Assembly (NCBI GenBank): GCA_900552245.1
Contig: URYY01000072.1
Span: forward strand, 1-10,801
DNA: 10,801 nucleotides
Source of the DNA: an uncultured Opitutales bacterium
Lineage (GTDB): Bacteria > Verrucomicrobiota > Verrucomicrobiia > Opitutales > Intestinicryptomonadaceae
Direction of reading: 5' to 3'
Below the pieces are notes generated by a model. The model was not told where the DNA came from. It saw nothing but the letters and a program-made list of their open reading frames with translations, and ran no database searches. Below are positions 1-6,301 of this stretch, one piece after another; position 1 is the first letter of the stretch, and the number at the start of each line of letters is the position of its first letter. The position numbers and the translations under genes are program-made.

Positions 1-1554
1 AGCCAATTTGCCGTCACCGCCCGCGCAAAGGGGCTTAGCGAGAGGGCCGTGATGTTTAAGCACGTCTTGCGAAACGCGATAAACCCCATAGTCACTTCCT
101 TCGGCTTTTCATTTGCGGGGCTTTTGTCGGGGGCGCTGTTGGTTGAAAACGTTATGAACTACCCGGGCTTGGGGCAGCTCATTTATACGGCTATCATTAG
201 GCAGGACCAGTATGTGGTTATGGCGGGCGTTGTGATGGGCTGTGTGATGTTAGTTTTAGGGCAGCTCTTGGCGGACATTTTGCTTGCGCTCACAGACCCG
301 CGCATAAGGCTTGAAAATGAGCGCGTGCCCTACAAGTGGGTGGGGCTTATCTTGGCTTTTGCCTTTGCAATGGTAGTTGGCCTAACTGCAATTTCAGAAC
401 TTTGGCAGGAGGGCTTTGAGTTTATAAAGGCGCTCGCTCTTTGGGGCGCAAAGATTTTTATAGCGCTTGTTTTAATTTCGCTCTTCGCGGCCTTAGTTGC
501 GGCGGCAGTCTATTTTTGCAAGAACTTTTTGCCAAAGCTTATGCGCTCCTTCAGGGGGGCATGCGCCTTCTTTACGCTGCTTATTCTATACATCTTGGCG
601 GCTCTCGCGCCATTTATCGCGCCCTACGAGGCGGCTACTCCCTGTCTGCAAAAGCCCTTCCACCCGCCCACAAAAATCTTTTTTAAGGACTGGAGGCTGC
701 ACTGCCAGATTTACGAAAATCTAGACCCCTCGGCCTCAAAGTACGAGCCTGTGGAGGGCGCGAGCTTTCCTATAAAATTTTTTGCAGAGAAAAAGTCGGC
801 AGGCGGGCAAAAAATATTGGGGCTAATTCCCTGCAACTACTCGCTCTTTGCCGCCGACACAAGCGACGAGAACGCCCGCATATATCTGTTAGGTTCCGAC
901 GCAACGGGCAGGGACGTGTTTTCGCGCCTGCTTTACGGAGCGCAGATTTCGCTTAGCATAGGCCTTATAGGAATTGCCATTACCATGGTGATAGGCTTTG
1001 TAGTGGGTGGGCTTGCGGGCTACTTTGGCGGAGCCTTCGATTTTGTCGCCATGCGCATTTGCGAATTTTTAATGGCTATTCCGGGGCTATACCTTTTGCT
1101 TGCTATGCGCTCGGCCTTTGCGGACTACTTTGAAAGTTCGCAGATGTACTTAATGATAGTTATAATTTTGTCTCTCATAGGCTGGGCGGGGGCTGCGAGG
1201 GTAATTAGAGGAATGTCGCTTTCGCTTGCAAAGCGGCAGTTTGTGCAGGCGGCGGAGGGCATGGGGCAAAAGCCTTTAAAGATTATCTTTAAGCACTTTT
1301 TGCCGAACGTCATGGGCTTTTTAATTGTTAGCGCCACTTTGTCTATCCCAGCATACATCTTGGGCGAGGCCTCGCTTTCGTTCTTAGGTTTAGGCATTCA
1401 GGAGCCTTCCGCTTCTTGGGGCTTAATGCTTGCGCAGGCTCAACAGGACTCAAAAATTTTGATGCTGGGCTTTTGGTGGATGCTTCTGCCCGGCCTTGCA
1501 ATTTTGATTGCCGTTCTTGCCTTTAACATTTTGGGCGATGTCTTGAACGATTAA
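1..1554 (+). CDS. Oligopeptide-type ABC transporter permease, OppB-OppC fusion (5' partial)
   Basis: The reading frame is open from base 1, so the gene starts upstream of the window. The first visible residues (TARAKGLSERAVMFKHVLRN, from base 16) are the cytoplasmic 'EAA' loop of an OppB/DppB-type permease, which contacts the ATPase subunits. Membrane segments follow, then the typical OppB end (LALTDPRIRLENE, near base 285). Instead of stopping, the frame continues through two or three extra membrane segments (about bases 340-620) and a polar periplasmic stretch rich in HPP/YEP-like residues. It then enters a full OppC domain: GSDATGRDVFSRLLYGAQ from base 892, several helices, and a second EAA loop (QAAEGMGQKPLKIIFKHFLP, from base 1246). 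The OppC-type end is EASLSFLGLGIQEPSASWG. In the family, OppB and OppC are normally separate proteins that pair to form the inner-membrane channel for peptides. Here one polypeptide would supply both halves. The ATG at 49 is internal, not the start. No strong terminator follows the stop. Confidence 0.9.
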   Translation, partial: SQFAVTARAKGLSERAVMFKHVLRNAINPIVTSFGFSFAGLLSGALLVENVMNYPGLGQLIYTAIIRQDQYVVMAGVVMGCVMLVLGQLLADILLALTDPRIRLENERVPYKWVGLILAFAFAMVVGLTAISELWQEGFEFIKALALWGAKIFIALVLISLFAALVAAAVYFCKNFLPKLMRSFRGACAFFTLLILYILAALAPFIAPYEAATPCLQKPFHPPTKIFFKDWRLHCQIYENLDPSASKYEPVEGASFPIKFFAEKKSAGGQKILGLIPCNYSLFAADTSDENARIYLLGSDATGRDVFSRLLYGAQISLSIGLIGIAITMVIGFVVGGLAGYFGGAFDFVAMRICEFLMAIPGLYLLLAMRSAFADYFESSQMYLMIVIILSLIGWAGAARVIRGMSLSLAKRQFVQAAEGMGQKPLKIIFKHFLPNVMGFLIVSATLSIPAYILGEASLSFLGLGIQEPSASWGLMLAQAQQDSKILMLGFWWMLLPGLAILIAVLAFNILGDVLND

Positions 1555-1681
1555 ACTTTTAGCGATTAGCTTATCTCAAAGCCGCTCTTCGGCTCTCGCA
1601 AAGGCGCTTGTCAACTTGCAAATTTTGCGGGCTTTTAACTTTCGATTCTCTCGGGCTTAAAGCGGTGCTTTTTCTGCCGTT

Positions 1682-2588
1682 ATTAAGTTTATATCTTGGA
1701 TTGTCGCGGGTTTGCTATTTTCATTTTTCTCCTCGCTAACGATGCTTATAAACCAGAAGTATAAGCTGGACGGGCATCTGATTTCGGGCTTGAGGGGAAT
1801 TTTTGTGGGGCTTTTATTTTGCGCGGCAATTCCATTTGTGGATTTTCCCAAAAGCGGAATATTCTGGGCGCTAATTGCAATTCAGGTTGCCTTGTCGACA
1901 TTTTACAACGCCAGATTTTACGAATCGGCAGCGCGTTACGGGGCGGGCTCCACGGCTAGAATTAGTGTTCTTGCAATTGCTTTTGGAGTCGTATTTTGGT
2001 GGGCTATAGACTATGAGAGGTTCTTAGTTTTAATAAGGGATACACCCGTACTTTTGGGAATTGTGCTATCGCTATGTGTCGTCTGTGCTGGCTTTTACTT
2101 TATGGCTCTTAAAAATGCGCGCGCACAGGCGGGTGAGCTTGCCTATTTAATGCCGGCTGTCGTGATATCGGCAGTGATGTTAATAAATAGAAAGGAGGTC
2201 ATGGAACACTCTAGCTTTCTATCGGCTGCAGTTTACTATTGCGCAGTCTCAATATTCTTAAGCGGGGTTTTAAATATTTCAATTTTTCAAGGTAGGTTTT
2301 AAAAGCTTTAAAACCCAGTTGGGCACTCCGCGCGTTCTAAAGGCCGGTATCGTTATGGCCTTGGCTAGTTCCGTAACTATTATATGCGGAAATACCGCTA
2401 CATTCTAGGTCCCGAATCCCGCTTTCATAAACGCCCTCACTCTTACAATTCCAATTTGGGTCTTTTTATTGGACAAGTTTTCAGGCCGCAGCCCAAAGTT
2501 AAATTGGGGCGGAACTATAATTATGCTACTTGGCTTGGTCGCTTTAATTTACTTTGCGGATCTGCCAATACACATGGCGCATTGGTAG
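1682..2588 (+). pseudogene. Decayed EamA/DMT-family-like transporter
   Basis: One hydrophobic protein can be read across two frames. The first part (ISWIVAGLLFSFFSSLTMLI to VLNISIF, ending at a TAA at 2300-2302) has about six to seven membrane segments. The protein continues in the next frame from about 2289 (GTPRVLKAGIVMALASSVTI) to the TAG at 2586-2588, with further segments (NALTLTIPIWVFLLDKF; TIIMLLGLVALIYFADL). A gain of one base in the T-run at 2283-2287 would explain the shift. A second lesion is an in-frame TAG at 2406-2408, within ...GNTATF*VPNPAF.... Two repeated halves with about ten helices, and a conserved-looking PNPAF before a hydrophobic helix, resemble DMT-superfamily exporters; this family call is by recall. 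The frame is open from 1661, but there is no ATG near the expected N-terminus. TTG at 1712 is the first usual start and would clip the first helix. The start at 1682 (ATT) is a guess, so the start may be lost too. Confidence 0.7.
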
Positions 2589-2615
2589 GGAGTCTTTTTT
2601 TGAGGGGGGGTAAGA

Positions 2616-2741
2616 GTGTTGCGCGGCGCTTTTCATCTGGAAAGTACAGTTTTGAATCTTTGCCTAGCTTTTATTTTTTATCTTTATATTTCTATTGGAT
2701 TGGAAGAATTGGAAAATTTTATTCTTCACGCGGGCTCTTAA
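2616..2741 (+). CDS. Possible 41-residue single-helix membrane peptide
   Basis: A GTG-started frame begins five bases after a purine-rich GAGGGGGGG run (2602-2610) that could act as a ribosome binding site. This is notable because the larger genes here show none. The peptide begins MLRGAFHLES, then has a hydrophobic stretch (TVLNLCLAFIFYLYISIGLE, about residues 11-30) that could cross the membrane once, and ends with a short acidic tail to a TAA. It lies 27 bases after the end of the decayed transporter, so it may simply be leftover AT-rich sequence. No family is recognised. Another frame over the same bases (ending at 2758) is also open but has no plausible start. Confidence 0.22.
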   Translation: MLRGAFHLESTVLNLCLAFIFYLYISIGLEELENFILHAGS

Positions 2742-2808
2742 AAATAATGGCAAGTTAGGGGGGAACTTGAGGGCTTTGTATCAGGAGGGTAGCTTTTACT
2801 TTTTTCAA

Positions 2809-2828
2809 AAGTTAAATGTGTCTAACTT
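2809..2828. promoter_or_regulatory. Operator-like palindrome, copy 1
   Basis: AAGTTAAATGTGTCTAACTT. The outer arms are self-complementary: AAAAGTTA at 2807-2814 pairs with TAACTTTT at 2823-2830. It matches copy 2 (2988-3007) at 17 of 20 positions. It ends six bases before a TTGACC -35-like element (2834-2839), so a bound protein would sit next to RNA polymerase. Its identity as a protein-binding site is inferred from symmetry and duplication. Confidence 0.55.
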
Positions 2829-2833
2829 TTTTC

Positions 2834-2862
2834 TTGACCTTTTTTTCGCGATGCTCTTTACT
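2834..2862 (+). promoter_or_regulatory. Candidate sigma-70 promoter beside palindrome copy 1
   Basis: TTGACC (2834-2839), a 17-base spacer and TTTACT (2857-2862). The -35 matches consensus at 5 of 6 positions and the -10 at 4 of 6. Transcription would run through about 200 untranslated bases before the cysteine-rich peptide gene. It could be a second, more distant promoter for that unit, or chance in AT-rich DNA. Confidence 0.28.
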
Positions 2863-2978
2863 TAGATCACAAAATAAAAAACGCGCTTCACGCGCTCTGC
2901 AAAGCTGTTGCAAATTTGCCTAGGTTATTTTTACAATTGTGGTAATCGCGGGCGCAGAAGTGCGGGATTTAGTTTTTT
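2863..2978. other. Non-coding spacer with weak hairpins
   Basis: No credible gene is seen; the only open frames are under 25 codons with TTG or GTG starts and no ribosome binding site. Read on the minus strand, a small GC hairpin (around 2879-2894, GCGCG/CGCGT arms) is followed by a T-run and could be a weak terminator. On the plus strand, CGCA-GAAG-TGCG inside AATC/GATT (about 2945-2970) precedes TTTAGTTTTTTTT and could be a weak terminator or attenuator between the two palindromes. Confidence 0.25.
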
Positions 2979-3007
2979 TTGAAATGTAAGTTAGATTTAT
3001 CTAACTT
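2979..3007 (+). promoter_or_regulatory. Candidate promoter for the cysteine-rich peptide gene, covered by palindrome copy 2
   Basis: TTGAAA (2979-2984) matches the -35 consensus at 5 of 6 positions. After a 17-base spacer comes TAACTT (3002-3007), which keeps the three most conserved -10 positions (first T, A, last T). The palindrome at 2988-3007 fills most of the spacer and covers the -10, which is the usual layout for a repressor operator. Transcription would start near 3014, giving a leader of about 60 bases before the ATG at 3073. Confidence 0.4.
2988..3007. promoter_or_regulatory. Operator-like perfect palindrome, copy 2
   Basis: AAGTTAGATTTATCTAACTT: nine-base arms AAGTTAGAT and ATCTAACTT are perfectly complementary around a TT centre. 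It is repeated with 17 of 20 identities at 2809-2828; the two centres are 179 bp apart, about 17 helical turns. The TTAG...CTAA core recalls the boxes bound by DtxR/MntR-family metal-sensing regulators. That resemblance is from memory and could be coincidental; no regulator gene is in the window. Confidence 0.65.
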
Positions 3008-3072
3008 TGTCAAAAGTGCGAAATCTACAGAAAAGAAAACACAAAAATCTTAAAGGAAAATTGAAACTTTTT

Positions 3073-3183
3073 ATGGAAGCCAAAGATATTAAAAAAATAG
3101 TTAGTTCGAAAGGGTGCTCCTGCAGGTGTTTATGCAAGGGGTGTTGTACAGGGTGTTCTTCAAAACGACAGATTAATAAGTGA
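3073..3183 (+). CDS. Cysteine-rich 36-residue micropeptide
   Basis: The peptide begins with a charged, leader-like MEAKDIKKIVSSKG and continues with seven cysteines at residues 15, 17, 19, 21, 24, 25 and 28 (pattern CxCxCxCxxCCxxC). It ends in a basic, polar tail to a TGA. It has no hydrophobic segment and no signal peptide, so as written it would be cytosolic. I do not recognise the family. Three roles fit: a metal-binding peptide (metallothionein-like, or akin to small FeoB-associated Cys-rich proteins), a precursor of a modified peptide whose N-terminus is a leader, or a small redox peptide. No maturation enzyme or transporter partner is visible nearby. Support for a real gene: dense, regularly spaced cysteines, a duplicated operator-like palindrome upstream, a strong terminator 27 bases after the stop, and its isolation from other genes. 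An AAAGGA lies 15 bases before the ATG. An in-frame TTG at 3061 sits close behind the same motif and would add MKLF, so the start is uncertain. Confidence 0.62.
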   Translation: MEAKDIKKIVSSKGCSCRCLCKGCCTGCSSKRQINK

Positions 3184-3210
3184 GATTAGAAACTGTATAA
3201 TAGTAAATCG

Positions 3211-3240
3211 GACCTCCCCGGAAGCGGGGAGGTCTTTTTA
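3211..3240 (+). terminator. Strong intrinsic terminator of the micropeptide gene
   Basis: GACCTCCCCG and CGGGGAGGTC form a perfect ten-base-pair, GC-rich stem with a GAAG loop (3221-3224), followed directly by TTTTTA and then TTTG. It is the strongest hairpin in the window. It begins 27 bases after the micropeptide stop and separates that unit from the secreted beta-helix gene at 3368. Confidence 0.9.
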
Positions 3241-3367
3241 TTTGCATTTTTTAAGCAATAACTTCAAAATGCACCGCAATTTTGCTTGCCTTTTGCATTG
3301 TGGGATTTGTTTGATTTCCTTTTTGCAGGCTATTTAAGGCAAATAGAAACTACTTAGATACTTAACT

Positions 3368-4906
3368 ATGAAACTTGCCAACTTTATTAGACTCATTCCA
3401 AGCTTTGTACTGCTTGTATTTTCACTTTCAGAGCTCATTTCAGCTCCGAAACTAAGCACATCGGAAATAAGGTTCAGCTCTTCAGATTCCGCACTTGCCG
3501 ACAGCGCAAATCTAAGCGTAAAAAATCTTAGGCAGGGCAGTGTCGGAGAGTGGATTTTTAACTCCGGCGGACTCTTGCAAGTTTCATCAAAAAACAAGGG
3601 CGACAGGCTCTTTTACTTTGAGAACTTCGATTCGCTTACAATTGACGGGAAGGGTGGAATTTTGGAGATGGATAGACCCTACCTTGCCTTTACCTTCTAC
3701 AAGTGCAAAAATATAAAAATAAAAAATCTTACCCTAACTACAAAGGAGCTGCCTTTTGCCGTAGGTAAGGTCATTGAAACTGGAGATGACTTTTTTGACG
3801 TTGAAATCTGCGAGCCCTATTCTATTGAAAATAGAGACAAGGTTGAGGCTGTTATGTCTTACGACAAAAAGCGCGGGCGCATGTGCGAGACTTACGACAA
3901 GTATTTGCAGTTCTTTGAAAACAGCATAGAAAGGCTCTCCGACAAAAAACTTAGAATCAAATTTAAAAACAGCAAGGCTCCAAAAAAGGGCATAGACGTT
4001 CTCCTTCGCTTCGATGTTTACTCCTTTAGCGCAATCAGGTTTTCGGAGTGCGAAAACCTGAGCTTTGAGAACGTAAAGCTCGGCGCGATAGGCGGCATGG
4101 GCGCGCAGTTTATGAACGTTAAAAACGTAGATTTAAAAGATTTTAGGATTGAACCGCCGGCGGAGAATATCGCAATGAGCACCACCGCCGACGCCACGCA
4201 CTTTAACCAGTGCTACGGCGAGATAAATTTCGACAACTGCCACTTCAAGGGCATGGGCGACGACGGCACGAACATACATCACATGTACCTTACCTACATA
4301 GGCAAGAAGGGTGATTTTGAGTATGAATTTAGCTTTGGGCGCAAGGATGTATTCTGGCCTGAATTTTCGCCGCATGTCGGAGACGAGGTCGCCTTCGGAA
4401 GCTCCGAAAATTTCTTGCTGCCCGACAAAAATCTTCGCGCAAAAGTCTTAGAAAAGAAAGTCGATAATAAGGCAAAGCGCATATACTTAAAGCTCGACAA
4501 AAATTTGGCTCCGCTTTCGGGAACGACCCTTGCAAACATGAGCGCTCTCCCAAAGGTGCGCATAAAAAATTCCTCGGTAAAATCAAACCGCGCTCGCGGC
4601 TTTGTAATAAAGACTCACGATGTAGTGATTGAAAATTGCCTGTTTGACAGCACAAGTGCTGCCGGAATTTTGGCGGAGGTTGACAACAACTACTGGTTTG
4701 AGGCTCTGCCCGCAAACAATGTATTAATCAAAAATTGCACCTTTAAATCCTGCAACTTTTGGACCCGCAAACCGCACAATTACGCGATTGTGGCCGACGC
4801 TACTTACGGCAAGGATTCTCCGAGAAAGGCAAAGGTATTTTTAGATTTGAGGCAGCAGGGCAACAAATTCATAGATTGCCAAGGCTCCATCTTTATAAAA
4901 GAGTAA
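3368..4906 (+). CDS. Secreted GH110-like glycosidase (candidate alpha-1,3-galactosidase), right-handed beta-helix
   Basis: A 512-residue protein with a signal peptide: a basic start, hydrophobic core FVLLVFSLSELISA, and likely cleavage near residue 26. Repeated short strands with Asn/Cys turns indicate a parallel beta-helix (LTIDGKGGILEM at 90-101; CKNIKIKNLTL at 113-123; CENLSFENVKL at 228-238; VVIENCLFDS at 419-428; VLIKNCTFKS at 452-461). The diagnostic block is TTADATHFNQCYGEINFDNC (272-291) followed by GMGDDGTNIHH (295-305). This closely recalls GH110 enzymes, which release terminal alpha-1,3-galactose, including blood-group B and linear alpha-Gal epitopes. In that family an adjacent Asp pair is placed in the active site; here it is D298-D299. 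Residues about 312-385 look like the small beta-barrel inserted in the GH110 helix, followed by SNRARGF (406-412). It is somewhat shorter than usual (about 600 residues). ATG 3368 is chosen because it gives a complete signal peptide; no Shine-Dalgarno is seen. A non-GH110 pectate-lyase-like protein remains possible. Confidence 0.72.
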   Translation: MKLANFIRLIPSFVLLVFSLSELISAPKLSTSEIRFSSSDSALADSANLSVKNLRQGSVGEWIFNSGGLLQVSSKNKGDRLFYFENFDSLTIDGKGGILEMDRPYLAFTFYKCKNIKIKNLTLTTKELPFAVGKVIETGDDFFDVEICEPYSIENRDKVEAVMSYDKKRGRMCETYDKYLQFFENSIERLSDKKLRIKFKNSKAPKKGIDVLLRFDVYSFSAIRFSECENLSFENVKLGAIGGMGAQFMNVKNVDLKDFRIEPPAENIAMSTTADATHFNQCYGEINFDNCHFKGMGDDGTNIHHMYLTYIGKKGDFEYEFSFGRKDVFWPEFSPHVGDEVAFGSSENFLLPDKNLRAKVLEKKVDNKAKRIYLKLDKNLAPLSGTTLANMSALPKVRIKNSSVKSNRARGFVIKTHDVVIENCLFDSTSAAGILAEVDNNYWFEALPANNVLIKNCTFKSCNFWTRKPHNYAIVADATYGKDSPRKAKVFLDLRQQGNKFIDCQGSIFIKE

Positions 4907-5196
4907 GTAAATCTCAAATTTGGGCTAGGTAAAATTTCTCTTACGTCTTTGTGAGCCACTTCCAAAGAAATTATTTTTCAAAAAAATAGTTTCATTATGA
5001 AAGATGTGGAGCTAATTTATTCCCACTTTAATAACTTAAGTGCATAGTAATTTCGCATCCGTTGTCATGTGTCGCAAGCGCATAGGGGGCAGAATTTGGA
5101 GTCTCATTTTTTAACTACTTCCATTTTCCCCGATGTCGGGCAACCTATACTAATGCTTTGGAAAATATCTCGCATTAAGGTCAAAATCCAATGTGC
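4907..5196. other. Gene-free gap between convergent genes
   Basis: The beta-helix gene and the minus-strand gene converge here. Only open frames of a few dozen codons or fewer occur, with no credible start, composition or motif. No clear terminator for the plus-strand gene is seen. A short CCCGATGTCGGG symmetry near 5129-5140 has no T-run and is probably incidental. Confidence 0.5.
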
Positions 5197-5224
5197 AAAA
5201 AATGCGCGGAAAGCTTTCCGCGCA
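5197..5224 (-). terminator. Intrinsic terminator of the minus-strand exported-protein gene
   Basis: A perfect 22-base palindrome (TGCGCGGAAAG / CTTTCCGCGCA, 5203-5224) folds into a nine-base-pair stem with an AGCT loop. On the minus strand it is followed by six T residues (A-run at 5197-5202 on the plus strand). It lies about 40 bases after the stop of the minus-strand gene. A T-run further off at 5232-5237 on the plus side might let it act weakly in the other direction. Confidence 0.82.
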
Positions 5225-5263
5225 AGGCAATACTTTTTTATATTTTCGTTCCTGAATGGGGCT

Positions 5264-6049
5264 TTAGCGCGGAGAGGCGTTTTGCATTTCCACAAACTGG
5301 CGCATGTCTCTTAAATCTACCGCATTTTTAGTCTTTGTAAGCCCCATTAGGAATATTATGGCCCTATTGCTCTTATCGAATATAAATTCGGTATTGTAAA
5401 ACTCTTCAGGCTTATTGGGGTTTCTGAGCCCGAAAACTTGCACGGGCTTCGTCAAAATTTGCCTCTTGCTTGTAAGCGCTTTTCTGAAATGCCCAAACAA
5501 AGCGAGTCTTGCAGGTTTTTTATCCACAATCACTCCTATGGGGACGGGTTGCAGATTTATGAAATTCATAGTGCCTATAGGCATATTTTCCAATGATAAA
5601 TCAATGGCTTTGCCCGTTATTTTGCCCTCATTTTGGAATGTCGCCATCACAAAGTCAGAGAAGCCATCGGTGGGTAGAGATCCTATTTCCGTAAAAACTT
5701 CAGCCCCCTCAACCACGCTTCTTGAGTATATTTTTATCTCCTTTGATTTTGGCAGTGCATACTGCATTCCCAAGGTATTCTTTGGGGCGCTCTCTATAAA
5801 TGTGTAGGTTTCGTCATTTATCTTTATTAAGTATTTATGAACCTTCTTATCTAGAGATACCAGGTAGAAAGCCATGTCGTTTGCTGTAGGAGCCTTAAAT
5901 TTGTAATCGGTTTTTACCTTTGATATTTTGCCTCCAGGTAAATCGGGAACAGAGTTTTGCTTAAGATCTTGTTGCGAATAGGCAAGGGGATAAATACCCG
6001 CAAAGGCGACAATTAATAACAATCGTAAGAGTGTACTGCGTAATTTCAT
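5264..6049 (-). CDS. Exported protein of unknown function
   Basis: A 261-residue protein with a classic signal peptide: MKLRSTLLR, hydrophobic LLLIVAFAGIYPLA, and probable signal peptidase I cleavage after AYS (residue 25). No lipobox cysteine is present, so it is likely periplasmic or secreted. The mature part looks like a small all-beta protein with alternating polar and hydrophobic strands, for example VHKYLIKINDETYTFIES, PIGTMNFINLQPVPIGVIVD and FIFDKSNRAIIFLMGLT. No catalytic motif or known domain was recognised. The start is ATG at 6049; an in-frame TTG at 6061 would only add MPFI before the basic signal-peptide start. No Shine-Dalgarno is visible. It has its own promoter-like sequence and terminator, so it is probably transcribed alone. 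It is divergent from the giant prepilin-like gene, and a role at the same cell-surface assembly is possible but rests only on position. Confidence 0.8.
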   Translation of the reverse strand: MKLRSTLLRLLLIVAFAGIYPLAYSQQDLKQNSVPDLPGGKISKVKTDYKFKAPTANDMAFYLVSLDKKVHKYLIKINDETYTFIESAPKNTLGMQYALPKSKEIKIYSRSVVEGAEVFTEIGSLPTDGFSDFVMATFQNEGKITGKAIDLSLENMPIGTMNFINLQPVPIGVIVDKKPARLALFGHFRKALTSKRQILTKPVQVFGLRNPNKPEEFYNTEFIFDKSNRAIIFLMGLTKTKNAVDLRDMRQFVEMQNASPR

Positions 6050-6084
6050 AATAAAAGGCAAGTAGGAGTAAATAAATCGCTCAA

Positions 6085-6113
6085 GTACTATTTGTAAGTT
6101 TTTACTTTGTCAA
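6085..6113 (-). promoter_or_regulatory. Candidate promoter of the minus-strand exported-protein gene
   Basis: On the minus strand: a perfect TTGACA (plus-strand 6108-6113), a 17-base spacer, then TAGTAC (6085-6090), a 3-of-6 -10 match. Transcription would begin near 6078, leaving a leader of about 30 bases before the ATG at 6049. Confidence 0.5.
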
Positions 6114-6156
6114 TCAAAACAGCTCTGAATTTTCTTTAGCTTTGAACAAATAATGC

Positions 6157-6184
6157 TTGAAGTGCGTCAAATTTTTTGTAAAAC
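6157..6184 (+). promoter_or_regulatory. Weak candidate promoter for the giant prepilin-like gene
   Basis: TTGAAG (6157-6162), a 16-base spacer and TAAAAC (6179-6184), each a 4-of-6 match. It would leave about 110 untranslated bases before the ATG at 6302. Other weak matches occur in the same region, so the true promoter is uncertain. Confidence 0.22.
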
Positions 6185-6301
6185 ACTCTAAAGACGGGGT
6201 GCATTTTCCTGTGCGGGCGCTCGCAGTGGGGCTCGGTCTTGATTTTGCGCTCCAGCCTTTATTGCACTTACTTTTTCTCTACCCCACTATTACTTCTTAC
6301 A

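Noticed and set aside
1580..1594. AGCCG-CTCTT-CGGCT hairpin after the fused permease gene
   Set aside because: Only a five-base-pair stem and no T-run follows, so it is not a convincing terminator.
2384..2758. 124-codon open frame overlapping the decayed transporter
   Set aside because: It is in a different frame from the recognisable transporter continuation, and its composition (Arg/Ser/Tyr-rich) looks like an out-of-frame shadow.
3196..3201. Perfect TATAAT just after the micropeptide stop, with TTAATA 17 bases upstream
   Set aside because: The start point would fall a few bases before the strong terminator hairpin, so it would give almost no transcript; probably chance in AT-rich DNA.
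3243..3273. TGCATTTT / AAAATGCA inverted repeat downstream of the terminator
   Set aside because: AT-rich arms with a 15-base or longer loop and no related copy; most likely chance.
4997..5047. 16-codon ATG frame in the convergent gap
   Set aside because: Too short, with no ribosome binding site and no unusual composition.
6239..6301. TTG-started N-terminal extension of the giant protein
   Set aside because: It would put 21 mostly hydrophobic residues before the prepilin-type signal, and no ribosome binding site supports it; ATG 6302 gives a standard short prepilin leader.
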